Shown: positions 37,031 through 48,953, counted from the stretch's first letter. The stretch is DNA of 64,000 bases from Balaenoptera acutorostrata (GCF_949987535.1 NC_080067.1:27494039-27558038), one strand, 5' to 3'. Numbers and translations: made by a program. The notes: generated by a model from the sequence alone, not told the origin.

Positions 37031-37640
37031 TTTATTTATTTTTATTGATTAATTGATTGATTGATTGCTATGTTGGGTCTTCGTTTCTGTGCTAGGGCTT
37101 TCTCCAGTTGTGGCAAGCGGGGGCCACTCTTCATCACGGTGCGCGGGCCTCTCACTGTCACGGCCTCTCTTGTTGCGGAGAACAGGCTCCAGACGCGCAG
37201 GCTCAGTAATTGTGGCTCACAGGCCCAGCCGCTCTGCGGCATGTGGGATCTTCCCAGACCAGGACTCGAACCCGTGTCCCCTGCATTAGCAGGCAGATTC
37301 TCAACCACTGCGCCACCAGGGAAGCCCTAGCATTTCTTGAAGAAGGTCCGTTTTGCCCCTTCTCTCTTCTTTTCTGGTTGGCCACTGTCACATAAGGACA
37401 GGACACTTTGAGTTGCAACGGCTGATAGCACCACCACCACCACCAGGGGAGACCACAAACTGTGGATGGCAGAATGGGAAAAGAAAGGTCTGAGGTCCTT
37501 CATTACATCATGGATATACCAAACCCATTCCAGGATGTCTTACCACTAGACTTCTTGTTACACGAGTGATGAATATCTGATTACTGCTGTTACAGCAGCA
37601 TTGAGTTTTCTGCCGCTGGCAGCTGAAAGCATTCTAACTC
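36790..37640 (+). mobile_element. LTR-like interspersed repeat, split by a SINE
   Basis: Old LTR-like repeat in two parts (36790-36997 and 37329-37640). The 3' part has 'gaaaggtctgaggtccttca' near 37483 and 'acttcttgttacacgagtga' near 37551, an order seen in a common mammalian LTR-type repeat. The family name is uncertain. Confidence 0.4.
36998..37328 (-). mobile_element. CHR-type SINE
   Basis: Minus-strand SINE with a 30-bp T-run (A-tail) and a 10-bp target-site duplication, AGCATTTCTT, at 36988-36997 and 37329-37338. Confidence 0.96.
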
Positions 37641-37644
37641 CTAC

Positions 37645-40200
37645 ATATAAATCTAAATGATTTCCTAGAACAGGATCCCAGGTGTGGAATTTCTAGCTTT
37701 AGATTATTGATATATACAGACAAATCTCGCTCCAGAAGAGTTCCAATTTACACTCCCATCAGCATATGTGAGACACATTCTCACCACAACCTTCTCAATA
37801 CTGAGTCACTGAGTAATAGCTTTCTTTAAAAATCACTGCTAACTTGGTAGGCAAAACTTAACGATCTCAAAATCGGTGTTTGTTCATCTCCATTTGGTGA
37901 AGTGAGACGTGACCAGACTTGGTCTAAGAGAGCCTGGTGGCATCCGGCCCAGGAAGTGGGGGGCATGGTTGGTCTCAGGCTTTGAGAAGAGGTTTGTTAC
38001 CCCCATGTTCAGACTGCCTGAGAGTGAAGATCCTTAGAGTTGATGGGCAAAAGAGTCGGTATATACAAGGAAAGTGGCATAAAAGGAGCTTCCTGGGGCT
38101 TTTTATTATCTCCTTGGTTGAAAAATTCTAATATGATTGGACTGGAGTAGGGTCTCAGGCACAGGCAGTCTTTTAACTCTCCCAGCTGATTCTAATATGT
38201 AGTCGGGTTGAGAAGCACTGATACAGTCCACATTGAAGACTCAGTTTTTTATCATCGTCCTGTTCACCTTCAAAAGCTATTTGAAGCTTGTTTTCAGACG
38301 TCCTACTCCATAGAGTCTCTCATTGGAAAACATCCCTTGACCCTTTTAGTTATAATCTTCATTTGGGATGTCTTTTCTGATCAGAACATGTTTCCGAAAC
38401 ACCTGCAAATGATGGCAGGGCCAGTGCTCAATGAACCCCCTACAGCTAGTGCCGATGAATTTCAGGCCAGCCCAACCCTGGGAAAATCTCCTCTTCCCTC
38501 TAAGCACACCCTAGAAGAAACTCCCTCCTTCCCTGCCTGATGCAAGGGTTGCACTGTTTCCTCCCTGTAGATTTTACCTCTTTTTTTCCACAAGGACCCA
38601 GTCAGGACTGAATGATGACTACACAGAGAGCAAACAGGAGAGGGGAGCTTCCCAAGAACTCTGGTAGGGGATGTGGGTATGGTAGTGACAGCTGTCTCAG
38701 GGTCCACTGTCCTTTTCCTTACCCCTCCAGTCATTGCTGGAAGGACAGACAGACAGGTGTGGAGAACAAGTTATTTGAGGGCAAGGATGAGTGAATTAGC
38801 AACAGTTCCAGTCTCCAGGATGCTGCGGTCTGCCAGGAGCTCCTGGCACCCGTTCCTGAACCTCTATTTGGACCACTAGAGGTGGGAGGGGCTTAAAACT
38901 CTGGCTTTGGGATGTTCTGTTAAAGCCCACTGACCAAAGATTTCCAGACACTCACCTGCAGTCTAAGAAAAAAAGATGTTAGGTTTACTGAGCTTGCTGC
39001 AGCAGGAGAGGATGGCCCCGGAGGCTCAGGAGACAGAGCTGGCAGGGGCTTCTCACAGGACCTGCCCAGTGCTGGGTGATTCTCAGGAGGGATTGGGAAG
39101 GTGGGGGGCAACCCTAGACTAGATGCTGTGAAGAAAAACAGAGTATTTTGGTAATTGGACATCTAATGTTATCTAGAAAACAGGGGCACTAGAGTTGCTT
39201 GTAACTGGTGAAGGGAGAGCAGTCACTCAGATTCATCAGAGGAGGGAGTCAGTTAGTCACCTGTGTGTTTGGAGAATGGCCTTGTTCTGTCTCTCCTTCC
39301 AAACATTTCTGAGGGTGAGGGGTTTGCCTGAACATCGCTTCCGTGCAGATTGGGAAACCAACGGCCTGGCTGCCAGCAGGGCCGGCTTTCACATTTTCGG
39401 TTCAAAACCCCGTGTTCTTCTTGAGAACCCAAAGAGATTGTGTCATCATTTCTTGCCTCGGCAGTCCCTGTTCTCTTCACAACAGTGACTATGTGCTTTC
39501 AGAGATGGGTCAACAATAAACATTCTAAATAAAATTGTCCCAATCAAAACTGTGAAACCTGCTCACCGCATCCTTTTTTCACTGTGTAATTGAATGTCTG
39601 CACATTTTCTGAAGATGCATCCGTCAAGGAGTTCCTGTTTCCAGAAACGCCCATTCTGCTGTGGGTAACAGAAATCTGAACAGCTTTGCCCTAAATAAAC
39701 CGGGGTGTTCCTTTCCTTATGTAATGAGAACCCAGAGGAGGGCCGCCCGGATGAGTTCAGCAGTTCCATTATGCTCTCAGAGACCCGAATCTCTGCATCC
39801 ATCCTCTCAGCCATCCGGGTCGTGGTTGATGTCTGGGGATGACATACAGAATGGCAGCTTCACCTTTAGCACGATGACTGCATTCTGAGAGAGAAGAAAT
39901 GTAAGAACAGAAGACAAAAACTCATGCTACCTGGCTCTGCCTCTTTAAAGAGCTTTCTGGGAAGCCTCCATCTATCAACTTCAGCTTCTGTCTCATCTGC
40001 CTGCGCGATGTCAAGTGCTTATCCCAATGCAAGGAACACCGGGGGATGTTTTCCTAGCCTGGCTTACAGAACCATGTGCCAAAATTGAGTTCCCTCAGGG
40101 AGGTAGAAGTGGAGAATGGATATCCGGAGGGCCGCCAACGTCTGAGTCATGCACCCCTTAGGTCCCTGCAAATCTTCCTTTACTGAGAAAGAAGTTTCCT
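37645..40200. other. Mostly unassigned intergenic region
   Basis: A MER5-like fragment is visible at about 38150-38222 ('ctgattctaatatgtagtcg' ... 'ttgagaagcactgatacag'). No coding exon was recognised in the rest. Confidence 0.35.
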
Positions 40201-40202
40201 AG

Positions 40203-40640
40203 GTGTATTAGTTATATATTGGAGGTGGAACAAATTACTCCAAAACTTAACGGCTAAATACAGCAAGCGCTTATGATCGTACACAATTTCTGAGACTCGG
40301 GATTCTGGGAGCAGCTTAGCCGGGTGGTCCTGGCTCAGGGTTTCTCATGAGGCTGCAGGATTTGAAGGCTTAAATGGGCTTAAAGGACCCACTTCCAGGA
40401 TGTCTCACTCACATCGCCCTTGGCTGGAGGTCTCAGTTCCTCAAGCCCTGGGCCTTTCCCAGGGCTGCTTGGGTGTCCTCACCAAGCGGTGGCTGGCTTC
40501 TCCCAGAGCCAGTGATCCAAGAAGGAGACAAGGAGGATGTCACAATGCCTTTTATGACCTGGTCACACACCATCTCTTCCATCATATTTTATTCATTAGA
40601 AGTGAGTTACTAAGTCCAACCCACACTCAGGGAAAGCGAT
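40203..40640 (-). mobile_element. MaLR/LTR-like repeat
   Basis: The order 'acaaattactccaaaactta' ... 'gagcagcttagccgggtggt' ... 'agccagtgatccaagaagga' ... 'ccttttatgacctggtcaca' is that of a common mammalian LTR-type repeat in minus orientation. The family is not assigned. Confidence 0.5.
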
Positions 40641-41435
40641 TAATGTCTGCTTTTTGGAGGGAGGAATGCATGTACTTGTGAAGACATTTAAAAACCACTT
40701 CCTCCTGGGTGGACTGCCCCTGAGCTCTTCTGACCCCTCTGACCTCACGCCCTCCTTTATATCTCTTCCCTCCTTGGCTCACTCTCCCTCTTTCTTTTCC
40801 CTCTTCCTTCTTCTTCTCTGTCATGAGTTCTCCTGGGTTTCCTTCCCTCTGGCATATGATCCGGTAGCAGAACAGCCTCCCTCCCCCAAAAGCCAAACTG
40901 ACCTCAAAGCCCTTCTAAGATTCTGGTGGCTGAAAGTCAGCAAGGAACAAGGCACGAGGATGGGGTGGGCTGATACCAGTGTTGATTCTGAGGGTCTGAT
41001 CAGGGTTCTGAGAACCAAAAATATCATGGAACCTCCACCCTCCTCCTATGCATAAATCAAAAAACAAGACAACACTATGCTGCAAAAGGCAGATAATGAA
41101 GTTCAACAAAACTTCTGACTTTTCTCAAAACTATTTTGCTAGGGTTTTTCTTGAAATATGAAATATCAGATTCTTCCCCTGCATTTGTCATTGTTGTTTT
41201 GTCTCCCAGCTTTGCAGGAGCTCAAAATACCTGCTTAGCCTCGCCAGTAATTCAGCCCTGGTGGATGAGTCACACTTAAAATGATAACAACTGTGAAATG
41301 AGCTCCAGGCTGCTCTGACTCACAAACGCTTGAGGAATGTATGAGGAATCTCTATAGTACTTTCAAACTGGTGCCCATCCCACCCACTGCACCGGCCATC
41401 CCTGGGGTCCTGGCAGCTAGTAGCTGCTGCAGCCC
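40641..41435. other. Unassigned intergenic stretch
   Basis: It contains a pyrimidine-rich block at about 40730-40830. No gene was recognised. Confidence 0.3.
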
Positions 41436-41439
41436 AGGT

Positions 41440-42240
41440 TGCTAGTTATCTCCCTATATCGGTCTTTCCCTTCTTCTCTAAATAACAGAAGTTCCCATTT
41501 TTTCACTGGGCTCATGTCTGTCTGGAATAAAGACCATCTTTCCCAGCCTCCTTTGCCACTAGGTATGATCATGTCCGTAGGTCTTGCTAATGGAATGTTA
41601 GCAAAAGTGCTATACGTGATTTCTGGGAAATGTCCTTAAAGGGAGAGAACATGCCCTTCTTTGTCCAGTTCTCCGTCCTTCTATCTGAAATGGGAACAAA
41701 ATGGCTGGAGCTCAGCACCCATTTTGGGCCGTGAGGTGAAAGTCACACACTGAGGATGGCAGAGTAATAAAGTAAAAGGAGGGACTTCCCTGGTGGCGCA
41801 GTGGTTAAGAATCCACCTGCCAGTGCAGGGGACACGGGTTCTATCCCTGGTCTGGGAAGATCCCACATGCCGCAGAGCAACTAAGCCCGAGGGCCACAAC
41901 TACTGAGCTTGCGCTCTAGAGCCCATGCTCCGCAACAAGAGAAGCCACTGCAATGAGAAGCCCGTGCACCACAACGAAGAGTAGCCCCTGCTCACTGCAA
42001 CTAGAGAAAAGCCTGCACGCAGCAACGAAGACCCAACGCAGCCAAAAATAAATAAATTAATTAATTTTTTTAAAAAAAAGTAGAAGGAGCCTGCATTCTT
42101 CATGATCTTGGGCCTTCTGTAGCAGCTCTGGACTGTTTACCCCTGAATTTCATTAACATGAAAGGGAAATGAACTTCTATATTTTTCTAACCAGTGTTAA
42201 TGGGTTTCTGACACTCTCAGCTGACCCTAATCCTAGTGTT
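41440..42240 (+). mobile_element. LTR-like interspersed repeat, split by a SINE
   Basis: Old LTR-like repeat of the same general type as 36790-37640, in two parts around a SINE. Shared order: 'aaaatggctggagctcagca', 'ccgtgaggtgaaagtcacac', 'gaggatggcagag', then after the SINE 'agaaggagcctgcattc' and 'ctgaccctaatcctagtgtt'. The family is not assigned. Confidence 0.45.
41782..42077 (+). mobile_element. CHR-type SINE
   Basis: Plus-strand SINE with target-site duplication AAGTAAAAGGAG (41770-41781) and AAGTAGAAGGAG (42078-42089), one mismatch. Confidence 0.96.
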
Positions 42241-42869
42241 ACATTTCTTTTATGAACCTGCCCACTGTGCATAGGGACTCCTCCTCTCCTCTCTGATGGC
42301 CTGTCTAGTTTCTGACCCTTGCTCTGTCCCTGTCCTCTTGGGGGCTGGTCTTCCTGATCATTCTCTGTTCCCTAAGAATCTGCTTCGAGACCTAGTCTGT
42401 GACCTGTAAGCGTACTCTCTCACCCCACTCCAGACTTCTCCTTCCTCACTGCCCTTCTAGTTACATCTTAGGAAGACTGGACTAGGGCCCCACAGAGGAA
42501 GGAAAGTGGCTGCACAAAGCAGAAATAAACCAGGGGTGCCGATTCACGGGGGCACGCTTACCGGAAAGTCATGTCTGTCCAAACGGAGGATCTTTCCTTG
42601 CCCTCCCTGACCTTCCCCACAGCTTCAATTCACTTTGTGCCAAATTAGAGCCATTTGGGTTTAAAATATAACTTAAAAAACTACAGCCAGTGTGGAGGAG
42701 TTATGGGACTATTTTCCGTTAACAGTTTACTGTGAATTAATTTAGTCCAATTTCTTTCATTATTCATTCTTTCATTAAACATTCACTAAGAGCCTATTCT
42801 ATACCCTAAGAGAGAGAGACAGAGAGTTAGATAGATACAGATAATTTATTATCTGACAGATCTGGAGGT

Positions 42870-43300
42870 CAGAAGTCCCACATGGGTGTCACTGGACTAA
42901 AATCAAGGTGTCAGCAGGGCTGGGTTCCTTTGAGAGAATCCATTTCCACACCTTCGCCAGCCCCTAGAGGCTGCCCACATTCCTTGGCTCCTGTCCCTTT
43001 CTGCCGTCTTTGAAGCCAGCAACAGCCAGTTGAGTTCTTCTCATTGCATCTCTCTGACCTTTCTTTTCATCACTCATCTCTCTCTGAGCACAGCAGGGAC
43101 AGTTTCCCAGCTTCCTGTTCTCAGACTCAGGCGTAGATTGGGCCCCACCCAGGTAATCAAGAATAACAGCCCCATCTCAAGGTCTGTAACTTTAACCACA
43201 TCTGCAAAGTTCTTTTTGCCATATAAGGTTACATATTCACAGGTTCCCAGGATTGGGGCAAAGGTATGTTTGGGGGCCCCCAAATCCTTAAATCTACAAG
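42870..43300 (-). mobile_element. MaLR LTR-like repeat
   Basis: Minus-oriented LTR wording: 'ctggaggtcagaagtcccac', 'aaggtgtcagcagggctggg', 'gaagccagcaacagccagtt', 'tggggccccacccaggtaat'-like order, 'tacatattcacaggttccca'. Confidence 0.6.
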
Positions 43301-43639
43301 CCCCAAAGCCACTGCCCAGAGCAAGTTTTCTTAAAATCCCTTTTCCTCTGCCATCCACTTCTTCCCAAAGCTCCAACTGGTTTTGCACCTCTCTCCTCCG
43401 TATTCCCCAGAAAATCCCCCAGGCCCAGCTCCTGAGCTGCTTCCTTTATCCTGGCAGCCCCTCCGTCCTAGGATTGGGGAGACAAAAAGTCACAAAAGGA
43501 AACCTCTCTAGTGGGCACGAGAGTCTCCTCACACTGGATTTTGCTTGTTGCTGTGGGCTGTAACCACCACTTATAACTCGGTTTCTTTGGGAAACCATGT
43601 TAGGGGCTCCGGTGAGGTCCACAGCTGACATCACGCGGG

Positions 43640-44500
43640 CGGGTAACAGGCGGAGGCGTCTATCTCTTGGAGACCTCTGCTCCTCGTCCCCAGTGCCCCA
43701 CTGATGTCCAGGGACACACGGGTCCCCAGCTTCTTTCCCCTCCTAGATCCCGTCCCTCGCAGCGCCATTGGCTGCGACGACCTTGACCCGCAGCAAGGGC
43801 ACCTGGAGTTCTCCAGGTCCGGGGCCGAGCCCGGACGGACCCTGGAACGACATTTCCTGCTTCCACGCCCTCCTCCTCCTGCCTCCGACTCTTCTCCCTC
43901 CAGCTCCGGCCCCTCGCGGGTCTCGGACGCCCTCCCGCCTCCGTCCCTCGCTGCGACCGCCCCTGGCAGCAGTCTCCATGGCGCACACCGCACGCGGAAA
44001 GCCACCCGACAAGGGACACAGGGACCTGGAGCCCGAGCGAGTGCGGGCCGCAGGCCAGTGGCCGGGAGCGTGCAGGATGAGCGCGAGGTTGCTCCGGCAC
44101 CCCGAACTGGGAGGCCCCTGGTTAGATGCTCCAGACCGGCTGGGACCTGGGCTCCGTGGAGGTTGTGCCGCCCCAGCGACACCGGCCCTCCCCACCCGGA
44201 CATCCCCAGGGTAGGAATTTCCGGCCTCGGTGGGTAGTGAGGATTCTTTCCAGAATCTGTTGAAATTGTTGCGTGCATCTGGGGTCTTGAAGAAGGCACC
44301 GGAAAGCAGCCCCTCCTTGCCCTCCTTCTCCTTGTCCCCTGAGAGCCAGCCGCTGTTGGAGCTGGGCTGGCAGGGGACTCAGAACGGGGATCTTTCTCCC
44401 CCTCTTCCTCGGGACAGGCGGCAGGGCCCTCGGCCCAAACTCTCAGCCCCTCAGCCCCCGTCCCCACCGTCCCACTTCCAGGAGCGTCACAGCCAGACAA
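43640..44500. promoter_or_regulatory. CpG island, candidate promoter
   Basis: It is the most CpG-dense stretch of the window, densest at about 43690-44220, in an otherwise CpG-poor setting. An inverted CCAAT box ('gccattggctgcgac') is at 43764-43778. On the plus strand an ATG at 43978 opens a frame to 44214 with a splice-donor-like AGG|gtagga at 44210/44211, a possible first exon. The first LRR exon I can support begins about 3.1 kb downstream on the same strand, so this may be its promoter, but no exon link is visible. A divergent transcript on the minus strand is equally possible. Confidence 0.6.
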
Positions 44501-44810
44501 GATGAGAAAACCTATCACAGGGTGGGGTATCTAATCCTTAGGCCCCCAATAAATATTTATTAACTTATCAGCCAATCAGTGCTGGCCTTGAGTACCTAGG
44601 TACCTGCTAACCTGGGCCACACATTTACACATTTATGAAAATGACAGAAAGAAATGCTCATGATAAAATATTAAGTGAAAAACTCAAGCTTTAAGAGGGT
44701 CTTAATAGAATGTATGTGTGTATACTTTGTGCTTCTGTAAATACCCAGAAAAGGCTGATGAGAAATACTTGATATTGTGAACAGTAATATTGTATAGCAC
44801 CTGTCTTAGT

Positions 44811-45168
44811 CAGCTTGGGCTGTCATAATAAAACACCAAAGATGACAGAAATCTGTTTTTCACAGTTCTGGAGGCTGGGAAATCCAAGCTCAAGATACCA
44901 GTAAGGTAGGTTTTATTTTGAAGCCTTTTCTCTTGGTTTGTAGGTGATGGCCAATTCAACAGCTTAGGGGTGGGGGGTGGGGGGTGGGGTAATCCCTCTG
45001 GTATCTCTTTGTTTAAGGGCACTAATTCTATCATTAGGGCCTCATCCTCATGACCTCATTTAACCCTAATTACCTCCCAAGGGCCCCATACCGTCACACT
45101 GGAGATTAAGGCTTCAACATAATGAACCTTGGGGGGCTCAAATATTCAATCCATAAAGGTATCTAATA
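44811..45168 (-). mobile_element. MaLR LTR (MLT1-like)
   Basis: Minus-oriented MLT1-type LTR: 'gtcttagtcagcttgggctg' near 44802, 'cacagttctggaggctggga' near 44861, 'gggcactaattctatcatta' near 45018, 'ctaattacctcccaagggcc' near 45065. A G-rich run at about 44966-44991 lies inside. Confidence 0.8.
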
Positions 45169-45175
45169 GGTGGTA

Positions 45176-45300
45176 CCTTAGAGTGGTTACTGATTTGGGC
45201 TGTGGAGCCAGACTGTCTGAATTTGAATCCCAACCCCAGCACTTACCAGTGTCTTCCCTTAGACAAATCACTTAACCTCACTATGCCTCAGGTTCCCTCC
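45176..45300 (+). mobile_element. MIR SINE
   Basis: Plus-oriented MIR: 'tgtggagccagactgtctga' near 45200, 'aatcacttaacctcactatg' near 45265. Confidence 0.8.
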
Positions 45301-45302
45301 TG

Positions 45303-45592
45303 AGCATTTACTATGTGCCAGGATCTGTTCTTAGCATTTGTCATGTACTAACTTATTATTCCTCATAACAATTCTCTGTCACCATCATTTCCATGTTACT
45401 GATGAAAAGAACTTTACATTGTTATCTCATTTAATCCTCACAAATGTCAGAGAGGTAATATTCCCACCATTTTTACAGATGAAGAAAATGAGGTTTGGGG
45501 AAGTGAAGTTGATTACCCACAATCACCCCACTAATAACTGACAGACACAGGATTCAAACCAGTTCTGCTTGACCCAAAGCCTGGGCCACCCA
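45303..45592 (-). mobile_element. MIR SINE
   Basis: Minus-oriented MIR: 'gcatttactatgtgccagga' near 45304, 'ttatctcatttaatcctcac' near 45422, then 'acagatgaagaaaatgaggt'. Confidence 0.8.
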
Positions 45593-46474
45593 CTTCTCAC
45601 CCACACAGTCTCCCATGATGCCATGCATTGTTTGCCAATTGCCTGATGATAAGAATCACCCAAGATGCTTTCCAGAAATGGTCTTGGGAGTCAGTAGGCT
45701 CAGTTCTGTTTCCAGCCAGAGAAAACCCTTTCTTTCCCTTTCCAGGTCTCATTTTTGTTCCATGTAAAACAAGAAGTTAGACCAGGCCCAAGATGGCAGA
45801 TAGGTTTGGGTAGCTGCCAAGTCTGGTTGTTCTGAAGCAGCTGCTGGAGCATAGCTGTGAGCAGAATTCTGGGGCTACAGCTGGGTGGTAGCCATGGGTC
45901 GGGGGACTGGTAGGGTGAATAACCATCTTGGTTTGCCCAGCATTTTCCTGGTTTTAGCACTCAAAGTCCTGGGACAGTTGGTCATCCTAGTGATGGCTTA
46001 GATGGATTAGATAACCTATAAACTCCCAACCAGAGCTATTAATAATGTGATTTTCCCTTACCCCAGTACCTGTGTCTCTACATTCTGCTGGGTTCACTCT
46101 CCCTTTCCAGAATGTTTTTCACTCGTGATGGGCTAATTTGTTATGCAGCAATAGGATACTAATGCAAGTGTGACCTAATTTGAAAATGTGAACTACCCCC
46201 AGTAGCTCACGTGGCATCTAACAGATGTTGCTAGCTTTCTCTTGAAAATTTAAAATATCCCAAAGTGCCCTGTAAGTCTGCGGTGCCTCTGTGCACCTCA
46301 GTACACAGTTTGGGATCTGTGACTCTGAGACATGAAGCATTTCTAGAGACAAAGAGGGATATTAAATAATATCAAAAGGGTATATCCCCTAGGAAAATTT
46401 ATCAGTTCTAAATTTGTAGGTACCTAGTAACATAGCTTCAAAATATATAAGACAAAAATTTATGCTACAAATAA

Positions 46475-46618
46475 TAAATGCTGGAGAGGGTGTGGAGAAA
46501 AGGGAACCCTCCTACACTGTTGGTGGGGATATAAATTGGTGCAGCCACTATGGAGAACAGTATGGAGGTTCCTTAAAAAACTAAAAATAGGGTTACCATA
46601 TGATCCAGCAATCCCACT
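46475..46618 (+). mobile_element. L1 ORF2 internal fragment, truncated at both ends
   Basis: It matches positions about 1978-2123 of the young L1 in this window. It starts abruptly at 'aataaatgctggagagg' and stops at 'ccagcaatcccact' without 3' UTR or A-tail. It sits between the CpG island and the LRR exons. Confidence 0.85.
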
Positions 46619-46674
46619 GACAAAATCAGTACTGATTCTTGCGGCCAGCAGAATAATAATAACATCAATAATAA

Positions 46675-46905
46675 TAAAAAAGTGCTTCCACTATGTACCA
46701 GGCATTGTGCAATGCTTTATAAATTTATCTCATTTAACCCTTATGACAACCATAATCCATTTTACAGATGGGGAAATGAAGGCTTGAAGAAGAGTGTTTA
46801 TAACTTATCTGAGGCCTCCCAGTGAATCAAGTGGTGGAGACAAAACTAAAATCCAGGCCTGCTCCCCTCCAAAGCCCACATTCTTAACCACTGTAATTAC
46901 TGCCT
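46675..46905 (-). mobile_element. MIR SINE
   Basis: Minus-oriented MIR: 'ctatgtaccaggcattgtgc', 'ttatctcatttaacccttat', 'cattttacagatggggaaat'. Confidence 0.85.
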
Positions 46906-47143
46906 GGCAAGAATTACGTCTATGAAGAGGATTATGACACTTTAAAATCAGTGTGTCCTTGGAAATATTTAGTATCCACTATTAATGTTAATTGTGTTCC
47001 TTAATAATTGAGTTCCATGAGTACTGCCCACATTTTAAACAATCTAAAAGAAAGAACCTGGTCCCATGAGTATAGACCTTGCAAATTGACATTTTCTGCT
47101 CTCTTTTGATTCCCCACTCCCATTTTAAGATAAGTGAAGCACT

Positions 47144-47461
47144 GGGACTTCCCTGGTGGCGCAGTGGTTAAGACTCTGTGCTCCCAATGCAGGGGGCCCG
47201 GGTTCGATCCCTAGTCAGGGAACTAGATCCCACGTGCATGCCGCAACTAAGAGTTCACATGCCACAACTAAGGAGCCCAAGCACCGCAACTAAGGAGCTG
47301 GTGAGCCGCAACTAAGGAGCCCACCTCCTGCAACTAAGACCCAACACAACCAAATAAATAAATATATAAATAAATAAAAGTAGGAAACTTTCTAATGTAC
47401 ACATGTATATCTGCAAAAAAAAAAAAAATCTGCCCTCAAAAGACTCTTTAAAAAAGAAAAA
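47144..47461 (+). mobile_element. CHR-type SINE with extra 3' sequence inside its target-site duplication
   Basis: tRNA-Glu head at 47144 and an A/T-rich tail to about 47380. About 80 bp of non-SINE sequence with two internal A-tracts (47415-47428, 47450-47463) follow. Only then comes the target-site duplication: AAGATAAGTGAAGCACT at 47127-47143 and AAGATTAGTGAAGCACT at 47462-47478 (one mismatch). It ends about 100 bp upstream of the first LRR exon's acceptor. Confidence 0.88.
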
Positions 47462-47577
47462 AAGATTAGTGAAGCACTTTATGACTTTCAGAGAAGGGTA
47501 TGCAGCAACATTTGCTAATTTTTAGTGGGGAAAGTGTGATCTGCTCCTTAAAAAGACATCTGTGTGTTGGGTTTCAG

Positions 47578-47807
47578 GGCAAGTTACTGTTTTCAGAATC
47601 CAAGTGGAATCTAACACTATGAAACAATGCCAAGAGAAAAGGAAGGAAAACGAAAAACTAAAGGAGCGCCCATACCCATTGTTCCAACTCTTCAAAAGTT
47701 CCTGAAAACATACGAGAAGCATTGTGCACAGACTCAAGACGTCTGTGTGTCCAGCCATCAAAAGGGACTTGAAAACCAGTATCAACCATGAACGGATTCT
47801 CAGGAAG
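47578..47807 (+). pseudogene. LRR gene, first visible exon, with premature stop
   Basis: Acceptor 'gggtttcag' before 47578; strong donor AAG|gtgagt after 47807. The coding frame is fixed by exon 2 (phase 0 at the junction) and ends ...NHERILRK. Followed upstream, the frame meets TGA at 47703-47705, then stays open again through an ATG at 47619 (A at -3) to the exon start. Both sides of the stop are rich in charged residues and look coding. The stop could be a CpG-to-TpG change of a CGA codon, since a C precedes it. No in-frame ATG follows within the exon. Whether translation starts at 47619 or in an upstream exon is not decided. Confidence 0.65.
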
Positions 47808-48607
47808 GTGAGTGTGTCCTCTCCTTTCCTTATTCTTCCCTGAAATGAATTGACGAGGGTTCCCTCCCAAGGAACATGGGTCCTTAATCTCCTCAAGCCC
47901 AGAACTGGTGGTGTCACCCCCTCTGCGTTCCTGCTGCGTGCTGTCCAAAGCCTGACTCTGGCACCAAGATCTGCTCAGCACTTCTCCTACCATCCCCCTC
48001 CTCTCTCCCAATCTGCCCATCCCCATCCTTCCAGCAGGTCTGCCTTTTCTCACACCATTTCACCTCTGGAACGGACAACCCACCCCTCCTCCCATTCTAC
48101 GTCTGGAGAACCCAGCTCAAAAACACCACTTCTGTCATCATTGCAGGACCTCCCTCCCCAGCACTCCTGACCCCTCCAAAAGAATGTCTCCTTGCCTTGA
48201 CAGCTGGCGTGTCCATGCCATCAGGCCAGACTTGCACACACTCACGCCTCCATTCTCACTTGGAGTGAGATCAGCAAACACATCATTTGGATTTCAGAAA
48301 AAAATCTGATGTCTTATCTTAGCTGAGATTCAATCTAGGGATTGAGTGTGAGGGGAAAAGAAGAGAGGACAGCAGTGAAGCTAAGTGGTGAGCTCTTGGG
48401 ACGGAGCACCTGACAGACCAGAAGGGGGAGACTGGCACCCAAAGACAGACTGTCCAGCTTTACAACTTTTCTATCACCAGCCCAGAAAGACAGTCTGTGT
48501 TTTAATAATCACATACCTACTGGTTTCCTAAAATGCTGTGTTAAACAAGACAACAAATTAAACAAAATAATTAGATAGAGACAGGTGCTTTTAAAAATCA
48601 TTGCTTT

Positions 48608-48953
48608 GGACTTTCCCTGGTGGCACAGTGGTTAAGAATCCACCTGCCAATGCAGGGGACATGGGGTCGAGCCCTGGTCCGGGAAGATCCCACATGCCGC
48701 GGAGCAACTAAGCCCCTGCGCCACAACGACTGAGCCTGTGCTCTAGAGCCTGCGAGCCACAACTACTGAGCCCACGTGCCACAGCTACTGAAGCCCGCCC
48801 GCCTAGAGCCTGTGCTCCGCAACAAGAGAAGCCACCGCAATGAGAAGCCCATGCACCACGATGAAGAGTAGCCCCCACTCACCGCAACTAGAGAAAGCCC
48901 ACCCTCAGCAACGAAGACCCAACGCAGCCAAAAATAAATAAATAAAATAAAAT
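48608..48953 (+). mobile_element. CHR-type SINE in LRR-gene intron
   Basis: Full plus-strand SINE flanked by a perfect 13-bp target-site duplication, AAATCATTGCTTT, at 48595-48607 and 48954-48966. It lies between the first and second visible exons. Confidence 0.96.

Noticed and set aside
43631..44518. 295-codon open frame on the minus strand in the CpG island
   Set aside because: Long frames open on both strands here because of GC content. The translation is low-complexity (Gly/Arg/Pro-rich) with no domain.
47703..47705. TGA read as selenocysteine
   Set aside because: LRR proteins of this kind are not known selenoproteins, no SECIS-like element can be assessed here, and a second lesion in the same gene favours loss of function.
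47627..47788. Alternative reading of the first LRR exon from ATG 47627, beginning MPREKEGKRKTKG
   Set aside because: It stops at TGA before the donor and does not match the phase of the next exon.
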